DNA of 64,000 nucleotides from Candidatus Leptofilum proximum (GTDB lineage: Bacteria > Chloroflexota > Anaerolineae > Promineifilales > Promineifilaceae). The DNA lies in the NCBI GenBank assembly GCA_016710325.1, contig JADJXK010000002.1:2170001-2234000 (forward strand), given 5' to 3'. Shown in pieces: positions 51,003-58,805 of the stretch. How positions within the stretch are numbered: the stretch's first letter is position 1; every line of letters begins with the position of its first letter. The notes under the pieces are model-generated. The model was not told the DNA's origin and made no database searches. It saw only the letters and a list, made by a program, of their open reading frames with translations. The position numbers were made by a program, and so were the translations under genes.

Positions 51003-52145
51003 ATGAGACAGGTCAGCATCGTCGGCATTGGGCAGGTGCCGGTGCAGAAGGTTTATTCGGAGAGCTTGCGCTGGTTGGGGGCTACGGCCGTTCGTCAAGC
51101 CATGGCCCACGCCGGAGTAGACCAGGTAGACGCCCTCTTTGCCGGGAACATGCTCAGCGACGAGCTGCAAAACCAGAAGCACCTGGCCGCCCTTATCGCC
51201 GACGAAGCGGGTTTGTTTGGCATCGAGGCGCTGCAGGTGCGGGCCGCCACGGCCACCGGCGCCGCCGCCCTGCGCATGGCCTACCTGGCCGTCGCCAGCG
51301 GTGAGGCCGAGCTGGCCGTTGCTGTGGGCGCGGAGAAGATGAGCGAAGGCGCCGCCACGCCCGCCCTGGCCAAGGCGCTGGACACCAAACAGGAGGTCGC
51401 CGCCGGGGCCACGCTCATCAGCAAAAATGCGGAACTGATGCAGCTGTACATGGAAAAACACGGGATGCCGGAGGATGGACTGGTGAACTTCGCCATCAAC
51501 GCCCACCAAAACGCGCTGACCAATCCCCATGCCCTGTTCCACAAGCCCATTTCCGCGGAGGATGTGCTTCAATCTCGCTTTATCGTGCCGCCGATCCGGC
51601 TGCTGGACTGCTCGCCCATTTGCGATGGCGCCGCGGCCGTGGTGCTGGCCCCCAGCCAGGCTGCCCGCGCCTACACGGACACGCCGGTGCACATCCTGGC
51701 CTCCAGCGTGGCCACCGACCGCTTCCGCATGGCCGACCGCAGTAATCCGCTGGCGCTGGAAGCGGCCGCGCTGTCGGCGCAAAAAGCGTTCCAGCGGGCC
51801 AACATCACGGCCGAAGACGTCAGTCTATACGAAGTCCACGATGCGTTCAGCATTATGGCCTGTTTGCTGCTGGAGGCGGCGGGTTTTGCCGCACCCGGCT
51901 ACGGCTGGCGGCTGGCCGCAGATGGAGAGATTGTCCTGCAGGGCAAGGTGCCCATCGCCACCATGGGCGGCTTAAAAGCACGGGGCCATCCGATTGGGGC
52001 AACGGCGCTGTACCAAACCGCCGAAATCGTACAGCAGCTCACCGGGCAGGCAGGTCCCAACCAGGTGCCCAATGCCCAGGTTGGCCTGCTGCAAAGCGTC
52101 GGCGGCGCGGCGGCGACGGTGTTGACGCATGTGTTTGGCGTTTAG
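51003..52145 (+). CDS. Thiolase-like protein lacking the nucleophilic Cys
   Basis: 380 residues from the ATG at 51003. Thiolase/SCP-2-thiolase type: QVSIVGIGQVPV, LISKNAELMQLYM, SPICDGAAAVVLA, EVHDAFSIMA and GGLKARGHPIGATALYQ. At the nucleophile position, where the family has xACASGxxA, this protein reads RAATATGAAALRMA (codons GCC GCC ACG GCC ACC GGC), so Cys is Thr. The C-terminal Cys-Gly of classical thiolases is also absent (VGGAAATVLTHVFG). The His pair is kept. It may bind acyl-CoA without Claisen chemistry, or be a lipid-transfer protein. A DUF35 partner gene is not seen. Confidence 0.85.
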   Translation: MRQVSIVGIGQVPVQKVYSESLRWLGATAVRQAMAHAGVDQVDALFAGNMLSDELQNQKHLAALIADEAGLFGIEALQVRAATATGAAALRMAYLAVASGEAELAVAVGAEKMSEGAATPALAKALDTKQEVAAGATLISKNAELMQLYMEKHGMPEDGLVNFAINAHQNALTNPHALFHKPISAEDVLQSRFIVPPIRLLDCSPICDGAAAVVLAPSQAARAYTDTPVHILASSVATDRFRMADRSNPLALEAAALSAQKAFQRANITAEDVSLYEVHDAFSIMACLLLEAAGFAAPGYGWRLAADGEIVLQGKVPIATMGGLKARGHPIGATALYQTAEIVQQLTGQAGPNQVPNAQVGLLQSVGGAAATVLTHVFGV

Positions 52146-52226
52146 CCGGTAATCGGCTATCGGTAAACGGTTATCAGTTTTTCTTACCGATTACGGATTA
52201 CCGATAATCGACTACGGATTACCAGA
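52146..52226. repeat. Intergenic GATTACCG-type repeat
   Basis: CCGGTAATCGG, CTATCGGTAAACGG, then ACCGATTACGG ATTACCGATAATCG ACTACGGATTACC; the two halves pair. It begins directly at the thiolase stop codon. Confidence 0.78.
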
Positions 52227-52236
52227 AGGAAACCCT

Positions 52237-52590
52237 ATGAACCCTCGCCTCAATCTGTGGCTTGAAAATGAAGGCGGCGTTGTCTTCTCCATCTGGCGCA
52301 TGGAGCTGCTGCAGGCGGTAGCCGACAGCGGCTCTATCAGCGGCGCGGCAGAGCTGATGCACACCCACTACCGTACCGCCTGGCAAAAGATCAACGAGAT
52401 GGAAAAGCGCCTGGGGCAGAAGCTGGTAGAAACCCAGGTAGGTGGGCAGCGCGGCGGCGGCGCCCAGCTTACGCCGCTGGCCCAGGCGCTCATCGCCGCC
52501 TTCTCCCAGGTAAACCAGGAACTAGAGCAGCAGATGATGCAACGGTTTACGGCCGTTCTTACCCCCCTCCTCGATAATCCCCCCGAATAA
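52237..52590 (+). CDS. ModE-type (LysR-fold) winged-helix regulator without ligand domain
   Basis: 117 residues, AGAAGGA site. Winged helix: FSIWRMELLQAVADSGSISG, AAELMHTHYRTAWQKINEM, GQKLVETQVGGQRGGGAQLT, the ModE N-terminal domain pattern. The TOBE/molbindin domains of full ModE are missing. It lies 134 bp upstream of tupA, and an inverted repeat with ModE-like ends sits at that promoter (52669-52691), so it very likely represses or activates tup transport in response to Mo/W. Confidence 0.85.
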   Translation: MNPRLNLWLENEGGVVFSIWRMELLQAVADSGSISGAAELMHTHYRTAWQKINEMEKRLGQKLVETQVGGQRGGGAQLTPLAQALIAAFSQVNQELEQQMMQRFTAVLTPLLDNPPE

Positions 52591-52618
52591 TGTCATGCCC
52601 GCGCAGGCGGGCATCCAG
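52591..52618. repeat. Single GTCATGCCCGCG-type element
   Basis: TGTCATGCCCGCGCAGGCGGGCATCC forms a short hairpin. Same class as each arm of 41727-41782. Placed between the ModE-like gene and the tup promoter. Confidence 0.7.
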
Positions 52619-52633
52619 CAACGCTCGCTTCGA

Positions 52634-52661
52634 TTGACACCCGCCTGAATTCTCATATACT
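52634..52661 (+). promoter_or_regulatory. Promoter of the tup operon
   Basis: -35 TTGACA at 52634-52639 (consensus), 16-bp spacer, -10 TATACT at 52656-52661. Start of transcription expected near 52668, at the left edge of the operator. Confidence 0.75.
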
Positions 52662-52668
52662 CTCACCG

Positions 52669-52691
52669 CGCTATGATCATTCATCATAGCG
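52669..52691. promoter_or_regulatory. Probable ModE-type operator
   Basis: Perfect 9-bp inverted repeat CGCTATGAT-N5-ATCATAGCG straddling +1. The CGcTAT/ATAgCG ends agree with ModE/TunR-like sites. The position would block transcription, and the likely regulator gene is next door (52237). Confidence 0.7.
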
Positions 52692-52723
52692 AACCCGATC
52701 AGGACAAGTTATGGAGGTGAAAG

Positions 52724-53581
52724 ATGTTGAAGTTCTGGCGAATTTTTGTATTAGGGACGGCCGTACTCTTCCTAACAGCCTGTGGCTCCAGCGAACCAGA
52801 AGTGCTGCGGCTGGCCACCACCACCAGCACCGAGGATTCTGGCCTGCTGGAAGTCATCCTGCCCGATTTTGAAGAGGAGTTTAATGCCCGCGTCGACGTC
52901 GTAGCGGTAGGCACCGGCCAGGCGATTGAGCTGGGCGAAGCAGGCGACGCCGACGTCATTTTGGTGCACGCCCGCAGCCGCGAAGATGCCTTTGTGGCCG
53001 ATGGACACGGCACCGCGCGGTTTGACGTGATGTACAACGACTTCATCCTCGTCGGCCCGGCGGACGATCCGGCGGGCATTCAGGGCATGGAACTGGCCTC
53101 TGACGCGCTGAACACCATTGCCGAGACGGAATCCCCCTTCGCCTCGCGCGGTGACGACAGCGGCACGCACTCCAAGGAGCGCTCGCTGTGGGAAGCGGCC
53201 GGTCTGCCCAGCGACCCCGAGGCCGATTGGTACGATTCATTGGGCCAGGGCATGGGCGATACGCTGCGCTACGCCAACGAAACCAGGGCCTACACCATCA
53301 CCGATCGCGGCACATTTTTGAGCCAGCGCGACAATCTGCCCAACCTGGCCATCATGGTGGGCGGCGAAAGCATTGAGGAGAATGCCGACCTCTCGCTGTA
53401 CAATCCGTACGGCGTCATCCCGGTGAACCCGGATAAGGGCAACATCAACAGCGACCTGGCCAACGAGTTTGTCGAATGGCTCACCAGCGTGGATACGCAG
53501 TCGGTCATCGCCGAATTTGGCATCGACACCTACGGCCAGCCGCTCTTCTACCCCGATTCCCAGGCCTGGCGCGACCAATAA
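52724..53581 (+). CDS. tupA: Tungstate/molybdate ABC transporter, substrate-binding lipoprotein
   Basis: 285 residues, GGAGG site. Lipobox FLTAC, then LRLATTTSTEDSGLLEVILP; the TTTST-x-DSGLL motif marks the TupA/WtpA-like tungstate-binding group. Further family blocks are DVILVHARSREDAF, FNDFILVGP-like YNDFILVGPADDPAG, SRGDDSGTHSKE and NPYGVIPVNPDKG. First gene of tupABC, under a strong promoter and operator. TupA proteins usually prefer tungstate; molybdate cannot be excluded, and the CoxL-like enzyme is expected to use Mo. Confidence 0.93.
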   Translation: MLKFWRIFVLGTAVLFLTACGSSEPEVLRLATTTSTEDSGLLEVILPDFEEEFNARVDVVAVGTGQAIELGEAGDADVILVHARSREDAFVADGHGTARFDVMYNDFILVGPADDPAGIQGMELASDALNTIAETESPFASRGDDSGTHSKERSLWEAAGLPSDPEADWYDSLGQGMGDTLRYANETRAYTITDRGTFLSQRDNLPNLAIMVGGESIEENADLSLYNPYGVIPVNPDKGNINSDLANEFVEWLTSVDTQSVIAEFGIDTYGQPLFYPDSQAWRDQ

Positions 53582-53587
53582 TTTTTT

Positions 53588-53662
53588 AAACCGCAAAGGA
53601 CGCAAAGAGCGCAAAGATATTTTTAAGGCTTTTCCTTTGCGTGCTTCGCGTTCTTTGCGGTT
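53588..53662. repeat. CGCAAAG-type inverted repeat inside the tup operon
   Basis: ACCGCAAAGGACGCAAAGAGCGCAAAG faces CCTTTGCGTGCTTCGCGTTCTTTGCGG. It occupies the tupA-tupB gap; the hairpin may lower permease/ATPase expression relative to the binding protein. Confidence 0.82.
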
Positions 53663-53671
53663 AAATCATCT

Positions 53672-54373
53672 ATGCAGACCCTGCTAGACGCCTTCCTCAA
53701 CGCTTTTCAGCTGCTCACGTCGGGCGATGCGGAGCTGTTGGCCATTGTCGGGCTGACGCTGCGAGTGACGGGCATTGCCCTGCTGCTGGCGCTGCTGCTG
53801 GGGCTGCCGGTGGGGGCGCTGCTGGGGCTGATGGGCCGGTTTCCTGGGGGCGGCTGCATTATTCCGTTGATTTACACGGGCATGGGCCTGCCGCCGGTAG
53901 TGGTGGGCCTTTTTGTTTACCTGCTGCTGTCTAACCAGGGGCCGCTGGGCGAACTGCAATGGCTGTTCACTCCCTCAGCGATGATCATGGCGCAAACGGT
54001 GATTGCCTGGCCGCTGGTGGTGGGGTTGACGTTAACGGCCGTTCAATCCCTCGATCCCCTCTTACCCTTGCAGCTGCGCGCCCTGGGCGCCACCCGCTGG
54101 CAGCTGGCCAAAACGCTGCTGCTGGAATCCAAGCTGGGCGTGTTTGCCGCCATTGTGGCCGCGTTTGGCAGCATCATCTCCGAGGTAGGCGCGGTGATTT
54201 TGGTGGGCGGCAACATTCGCGGCGAGACGCGGGTGCTGACGACAGCCATCGTGCTGGAAACGCGGCGCGGCGAGTTTGCCCTGGCGATTGCCCTGGGCCT
54301 CATCTTGCTGCTGCTCTCCTTGCTGGCCAACGTGGCGCTGTACCGTTTGCAGCAGCAGGGGGTGGTGCGATGA
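53672..54373 (+). CDS. tupB: Tungstate/molybdate ABC transporter permease
   Basis: 233 residues, five or six membrane segments. ABC permease loop EAA-like motif ALGATRWQLAKTLLLESKLG, and the TupB-typical VGLTLRVTG-like start (IVGLTLRVTGIALLLALLLG) and SEVGAVILVGGNI. Overlaps tupC by 4 bp (ATGA). Confidence 0.92.
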   Translation: MQTLLDAFLNAFQLLTSGDAELLAIVGLTLRVTGIALLLALLLGLPVGALLGLMGRFPGGGCIIPLIYTGMGLPPVVVGLFVYLLLSNQGPLGELQWLFTPSAMIMAQTVIAWPLVVGLTLTAVQSLDPLLPLQLRALGATRWQLAKTLLLESKLGVFAAIVAAFGSIISEVGAVILVGGNIRGETRVLTTAIVLETRRGEFALAIALGLILLLLSLLANVALYRLQQQGVVR

Positions 54374-55110
54374 ACCCATCGCCGATGAGTCAGCCAGTGT
54401 ACGAGCTTTCCCAGGTGCAGAAGGTGTATGACGGCCGTATCGTCCTCAACCTGGAGCAGCTCACTATTTTCCGGGGCGAGATTTTGGCGCTGGTGGGGCC
54501 GAGCGGGGCGGGCAAAAGTACGCTGCTGCGGCTGCTCAACTTTTTGGAGCCAGCCAGCCGGGGCAGCGTCCAGTTTGACGGCCAGCCTGCCACGCCGGAG
54601 CTGGAGTTGGCACAGCGGCGGCGGGTGACGACTGTTTTTCAACGGCCGTTGCTGCTGCAGCGTTCGGTGCGGGCCAATTTGCGCTACGGGCCGGGGCTGC
54701 GCGGGCAGACATTGGCGGAGGCGGTCGAAGCAGAATGGCTAACGCGGCTGGGGCTGACGCCGCTGGCAGACCAGGCCGCGCCGAAGCTGTCGGCGGGAGA
54801 GGCGCAGCGGGTGGCGTTGGCCCGGGCGCTGGTGACCCAGCCGGACGTGCTGCTGCTGGACGAGCCGACGGCCAATCTGGACCCCAACAACGTAGGCATC
54901 ATCGAGTCGATCATCCAGGCGGAAAACCAGCGCAGCGGCATGACGGTTGTGCTGGTGACACACAATATCTTCCAGGCGCGGCGCATTGCCAACCGCACCG
55001 CCCTGCTCTGGGATGGGAAGCTGATTGAGGTGGCGCAGACGGAGCAGTTTTTTAATAGACCGGAGAGAGAGGAAACGGCCGCTTTCGTCCGCGGCGATAC
55101 GGTTTATTAA
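54370..55110 (+). CDS. tupC: Tungstate/molybdate ABC transporter ATPase
   Basis: 246 residues from the ATG at 54370 (coupled to tupB). Walker A GPSGAGKST, Q-loop TTVFQRPLLL, signature LSAGEAQRVALARAL, Walker B VLLLDEPTANLD and switch His VTHNIFQA are all complete. A terminator follows 12 bp after the stop. Confidence 0.93.
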   Translation: MNPSPMSQPVYELSQVQKVYDGRIVLNLEQLTIFRGEILALVGPSGAGKSTLLRLLNFLEPASRGSVQFDGQPATPELELAQRRRVTTVFQRPLLLQRSVRANLRYGPGLRGQTLAEAVEAEWLTRLGLTPLADQAAPKLSAGEAQRVALARALVTQPDVLLLDEPTANLDPNNVGIIESIIQAENQRSGMTVVLVTHNIFQARRIANRTALLWDGKLIEVAQTEQFFNRPEREETAAFVRGDTVY

Positions 55111-55121
55111 TCCCCAAAGCG

Positions 55122-55152
55122 GGTGCGACGCCCTTTAGAAGGGCGTCGCACC
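55122..55152 (+). terminator. Hairpin after tupC
   Basis: Perfect 14-bp stem (GGTGCGACGCCCTT / complement) with a 3-nt loop, followed by a short T run. Ends the tup operon. Confidence 0.82.
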
Positions 55153-55275
55153 TTTCAGTTGCAAATTCCGCAATCCGTAATACGATTTCCCCTGGCAATT
55201 TTTGATGACAACCAAAACGACCTTCTGCTGGCCTGGCTGAGCGCGGTGGGTACACAAAATCATTGAATTTGCGGA

Positions 55276-55320
55276 GTCCGCATCTGAGGATGCGGACGGT
55301 GGGCATCTGAGGATGCCCAC
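55276..55320. repeat. Two tandem hairpins with identical TGAG loops upstream of deoC
   Basis: GTCCGCATC-TGAG-GATGCGGAC (55276-55297) and GTGGGCATC-TGAG-GATGCCCAC (55299-55320). Stems differ by paired changes, loops are the same. They are 64 bp before the deoC start, so may act in the leader RNA. The gap 55153-55275 shows nothing else. Confidence 0.75.
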
Positions 55321-55383
55321 TCCACCAACCCGCGTTTTTGTACCAGCTCATGCCAGGCCAGCGGAGAAACCCCTTGTGAGGAA

Positions 55384-56550
55384 ATGATGACTGACTTAAC
55401 CACGGCCACGACCGAACAGCTGATCCAGCTGATTGACGAAGATCCCACCCGCGTGGCGGGCCTGATTGACCATACCTTGCTCAAACCCGACGCCACCGAG
55501 GAAATGATTGCCCAGATTTGCCGCGAAGCGGTGCGGCATCACTTCTTTTCCGTGTGCGTGAACCCAACCAACGTGCGTTTTGCCGCCGAGCAGCTGGCAG
55601 GCAGCAGCGTGAAGGTGGTGGCCGTCGTCGGTTTTCCGCTGGGGGCCACCACCACCAAGGAAAAAGTGTCGGAGACGCAAACGGCCGTCGAAAACGGCGC
55701 CACGGAAATCGACATGGTGATCAACATTGGCGCGGTAAAGAGCAAGGATGATGAGTTTACGCTGGGGCAGATTACGGCCGTTACCCAAACCTGCCATCAA
55801 AACGACGCTTTATGTAAAGTCATTATCGAAACCAGCTACCTGACCAACGAGGAAAAGGTGCGCGTATGCAAGATTGCCCAGCAGGCCGGGGCCGATTTTG
55901 TAAAGACCTCTACCGGCTTCAGCGGCGGCGGGGCGACGGTGGAAGATGTGGCCCTGATGCGCCACACCGTCGGGCAAGGCATGGGCGTCAAGGCGTCGGG
56001 CGGCATTCGTTCGCTGGACGATGCCCGGCGCATGGTGGCGGCTGGCGCGAACCGCTTGGGCGTGAGCAGCGGCGTGCGCATCGTGCAGGAAGCGGAAGCG
56101 GCGGCACGGGGCGGCACGGAAATCCTGGGGGTGGCCGAGGCGGTGCTGTACGTGACAGACATTCCCCGCGCCAAAACGTTCTACACCGAGGTGCTGGGCC
56201 TGCCGGTGAGCAGCCAGTTTGACGATGCGATTTTCCTGCAAACGGGCCAAAATTCGACATTGATTTTATTTGACATAAACAAGCTGGCTACGCGCGAAAG
56301 TATCATTCCGGCGCATGGCGCACGTGGGCAGGGGCACGTTTGCCTGGCCATACCGCCAGAGCAGATGGACGGCTGGCGCGCCCGCCTGCTGGCCCACGAA
56401 GTCGAGATTGAGCATGAGCAGGATTGGTCGCTGGGCACCCACTCCCTCTACTTCCGCGACCCCGACGGCAACAGTTTGGAGCTGATGGACGGCCGTCACT
56501 ACCGCCGCGTCTGGCGCAAATTGCAGGAGAAGGCGGAGACGGCGTATTAA
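55384..56550 (+). CDS. deoC: Deoxyribose-phosphate aldolase fused to a glyoxalase-like (VOC) domain
   Basis: 388 residues; DeoC alone is about 220-260. Residues 22-240 are a full DeoC: D110 (EIDMVINIG), Schiff-base K174 (DFVKTSTGFS) and proton-relay K203 (GVKASGGIR). From about 247 a VOC domain follows (EAVLYVTDIPRAKTFYTEVL, GQGHVCLAIPPE, YFRDPDGNSLELMDG), with family-like His and Glu metal positions (GHVCLA, SLELMD). One frame runs through both with a short linker, so the fusion is real unless there is a sequencing error. DeoC splits deoxyribose 5-phosphate into acetaldehyde and glyceraldehyde 3-phosphate; the VOC unit might deal with the reactive products (inference). Confidence 0.92.
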   Translation: MMTDLTTATTEQLIQLIDEDPTRVAGLIDHTLLKPDATEEMIAQICREAVRHHFFSVCVNPTNVRFAAEQLAGSSVKVVAVVGFPLGATTTKEKVSETQTAVENGATEIDMVINIGAVKSKDDEFTLGQITAVTQTCHQNDALCKVIIETSYLTNEEKVRVCKIAQQAGADFVKTSTGFSGGGATVEDVALMRHTVGQGMGVKASGGIRSLDDARRMVAAGANRLGVSSGVRIVQEAEAAARGGTEILGVAEAVLYVTDIPRAKTFYTEVLGLPVSSQFDDAIFLQTGQNSTLILFDINKLATRESIIPAHGARGQGHVCLAIPPEQMDGWRARLLAHEVEIEHEQDWSLGTHSLYFRDPDGNSLELMDGRHYRRVWRKLQEKAETAY

Positions 56551-56697
56551 GCCGGTGATGGGGTGACAAGGTGACAGGGTGAAGGGGCGAACGGGTGAAG
56601 GGGTGAAGGGGCAGGACTGATTGCCGTTCACCGTACGCGAAGCGGTCGCGCAGGGACATTACCGTCACCGATTACGGATTACCGATTGATTACCCTA
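56551..56697. repeat. GGTGACAAGG / GATTACCG intergenic repeats
   Basis: First GGTGATGGGGTGACAAGGTGACAGGGTGAAG-type 8-9-nt units (56551-56625), then CACCGATTACGGATTACCGATTG (56632-56697). Two repeat families side by side between deoC and the EamA gene. Confidence 0.78.
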
Positions 56698-56710
56698 TTT
56701 GACTCAAGAT

Positions 56711-57622
56711 ATGCAAACTTTCATTTATGCCGGGGAGATGGCGGCGTTGGGTACGGCCGTTTGTTGGTCGGCCACCGCCATCTTTTTTAGCTACAGCGGC
56801 CGAATTATCGGCTCGGACGTGGTGAACCGCAGCCGCCTGCTGTTTGCCTTTTTGTTTCTCAGCCTCAGCCACCTGGCATTGGAAGGCAGCTTTTTTCCGC
56901 TGCACGCCGAGGGTTTCCGCTGGTTTTGGCTGACAATTTCCTCCGTTTTGGGGCTGGTGGTGGGCGACACGCTGCTGTTTAAGGCGTACGTGCTCATCGG
57001 GCCGCGCCTGTCCATGCTGCTTATGTCAACTGTACCGATTATCAGCACGCTGTTTGGCTGGCTGCTGTTTGGCGAGACGGTGAGTGGGTTGGAACTGTTG
57101 GCCGTTTTCCTCACGGTCGGCGGCGTGGGCTGGGTGGTGACGGAAAAGCAGGCGGGGCGAACGGCCGTGGAGAACAAGCAGTTCAGCAGCGGCATTCTGT
57201 TTGGGCTGGGCGGGGCGCTGGGCCAGGTGGCCAACCTGGTGACGGCGCGCTACGGCCTGGTGGGCGACTTCTCGCCTATCTCCGCCACGATGATCCGCAT
57301 TTTGGTGGCGCTGCTCATCTTGTGGGGATTGGCGCTGGCCCGCGGCCAGGTGCGGACTACGCTGCGGCAGTGGCGCAACCGCCAGGCGTTCCCAGCGATG
57401 ATCGGCGGCTCGATTGCCGGGCCATTTTTGGGCATCTGGCTGTCGCTGGTGGCCATCCAGCTAACGCGGTTGGGCATCGCCTCCACGCTGATGGCCCTGC
57501 CGCCCGTGCTGCTGATTCCGGTGGAGTTTGTCGTGTTCAAAAAGCCGGTGAGCGCGCGGGGCATGGTGGGAACGGCCGTTGCCTTCATTGGCGTGATGCT
57601 GCTATTCTTGCCGCAGTCGTAA
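56711..57622 (+). CDS. EamA-family (DMT) transporter
   Basis: 303 residues, ten membrane segments in two EamA halves (GEMAALGTAVCWSATAIFF and SGILFGLGGALGQVANL; each ends in a VVTEK- or LLFLP-like edge). Metabolite or amino-acid exporter of unknown substrate. It starts at the ATG at 56711 and is followed 20 bp later by the DUF3592 gene. Confidence 0.88.
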   Translation: MQTFIYAGEMAALGTAVCWSATAIFFSYSGRIIGSDVVNRSRLLFAFLFLSLSHLALEGSFFPLHAEGFRWFWLTISSVLGLVVGDTLLFKAYVLIGPRLSMLLMSTVPIISTLFGWLLFGETVSGLELLAVFLTVGGVGWVVTEKQAGRTAVENKQFSSGILFGLGGALGQVANLVTARYGLVGDFSPISATMIRILVALLILWGLALARGQVRTTLRQWRNRQAFPAMIGGSIAGPFLGIWLSLVAIQLTRLGIASTLMALPPVLLIPVEFVVFKKPVSARGMVGTAVAFIGVMLLFLPQS

Positions 57623-57642
57623 CACAAACGGTGAAAGGTGCT

Positions 57643-58101
57643 ATGCAAACAACTGTCCCTCTGCTCCTTATTTTGCTGGGAAGCCTGCTGCTTGGCCTGG
57701 GGATTTTTCAATTTGTTAAGCAGACCAGGAAGATCAGGCAGCTGGTAAAAGTCGAAGGGATTGTCACGCAGTTAATTCCCGTCAGGGTTGAAAACTCCTT
57801 TGTCAGGACAAAAACAGAAACCGGCACAAAATTGGAGCCGAAGTATCGTTATCGATCACAAATTCGTTTCACAACGAAAACCGGCCAAAAAACAAAGGTG
57901 TTATCCCCGGTTAGCTATCGTCCCCCGCGCCGTCAGGTAGGTGAAAAGGTTGAGATTCTATACAATCCACACAACCCTGCTGAGGCACAGATTAACGGCT
58001 TTTGGGAGCTGTGGTTGCCGACGTTCATGCTCATTTTCTGGGGGGTTCTTGTCCTGGGCATGGGCGGAACAGCCTGGTTATTGCTAAACCAGAAAATTTG
58101 A
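57643..58101 (+). CDS. DUF3592 membrane protein
   Basis: 152 residues from the ATG at 57643. N-terminal membrane segment (PLLLILLGSLLLGLGIF), an extracytoplasmic beta domain (VEGIVTQLIPV, YRSQIRFTTKTGQKTK, RPPRRQVGEKVEILYNPHNP) and a C-terminal segment (FMLIFWGVLVLGMGGTAWLL). The GEKVEILYNPxNPxEA phrase is diagnostic. Function unknown. Confidence 0.87.
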   Translation: MQTTVPLLLILLGSLLLGLGIFQFVKQTRKIRQLVKVEGIVTQLIPVRVENSFVRTKTETGTKLEPKYRYRSQIRFTTKTGQKTKVLSPVSYRPPRRQVGEKVEILYNPHNPAEAQINGFWELWLPTFMLIFWGVLVLGMGGTAWLLLNQKI

Positions 58102-58117
58102 GGCCGAAGGTGCTTCA

Positions 58118-58175
58118 ATGGAGAATGGTGAATTGTTCACCTTGTCACCTTGTCACCCCCTCACCTTGTCATTCG
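58118..58175. repeat. GGTGACAAGG-type repeat, opposite orientation
   Basis: CACCTTGTCACCTTGTCACCCCCTCACC, the reverse complement class of the blocks at 56551 and 58639. Confidence 0.7.
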
Positions 58176-58208
58176 TAACTTTCCCCTGCCTCATGTACTC
58201 TAATCGGT

Positions 58209-58640
58209 ATGGAAAATTCAACACTGCACACAACCGAAAAAGTAATCATGTACGGCACGCCAACCTGCCCAGGCGTACCGCCAGTGCGGGGCATGCTGGA
58301 GCGGGCTGACGTTCAGTTTAATTATGTCAATATAGGCGAGGATCCAATCGGCCGCAGCCGGGTGATGGAGATTAATCACGGCAACGCCAGCGTGCCCACC
58401 CTGATTTTCCCCGATGGCAGCACGTTGACTGAGCCGAGTACGGCCGTTCTCCGCCAAAAACTAGAATCCCTGGGTTACAAAGTACCCCAGCCCACCCTGT
58501 GGCAGTCACTGCGGGACAATCCGTTCTACAGCATCATGGGCACGGCCATCTTTTTGTTTGGTCTGTACGATGGCAATTGGGTCTTTATGGCCTTGGGGTC
58601 GGGGCTGCTGGCGTTTGCGGTGGTGAGCAGTCGGCGGTGA
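58209..58640 (+). CDS. Monothiol glutaredoxin-like protein with C-terminal membrane anchor
   Basis: 143 residues. Thioredoxin/glutaredoxin fold: KVIMYGTPTCPGVPPVRGML (C20, second CxxC Cys replaced by Val), then VPTLIFPDGSTLTEPS with the cis-Pro and GS-type glutathione or mycothiol site. Residues about 106-140 form one or two hydrophobic segments (FYSIMGTAIFLFGLYDG), so the protein is anchored. Likely acts as a membrane-bound thiol carrier. Confidence 0.83.
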   Translation: MENSTLHTTEKVIMYGTPTCPGVPPVRGMLERADVQFNYVNIGEDPIGRSRVMEINHGNASVPTLIFPDGSTLTEPSTAVLRQKLESLGYKVPQPTLWQSLRDNPFYSIMGTAIFLFGLYDGNWVFMALGSGLLAFAVVSSRR

Positions 58641-58805
58641 CAGGGTGACAGGGTGACAGGGTGACAAGGTGAAGGGGTGACAAGGTGAAGGGGTGAACGG
58701 GTGAAGGGGTGAGGGGGGAAAGAGCATGACCGATTACCGCTCACTGATTACCGTTCACCGATTACCGATCACTGATTACCGATTACGGATTACCGTTCAC
58801 CGATG
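58639..58805. repeat. Long composite repeat: GGTGACAGG units then GATTACCG units
   Basis: Starts at the glutaredoxin stop with GTGACAGG tandem units, then AAGGGGTGA units to about 58715, then ACTGATTACCGTTCACCGATTACCG units to 58805. The right end lies inside the last codons of the minus-strand methyltransferase and provides its stop. Confidence 0.85.
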
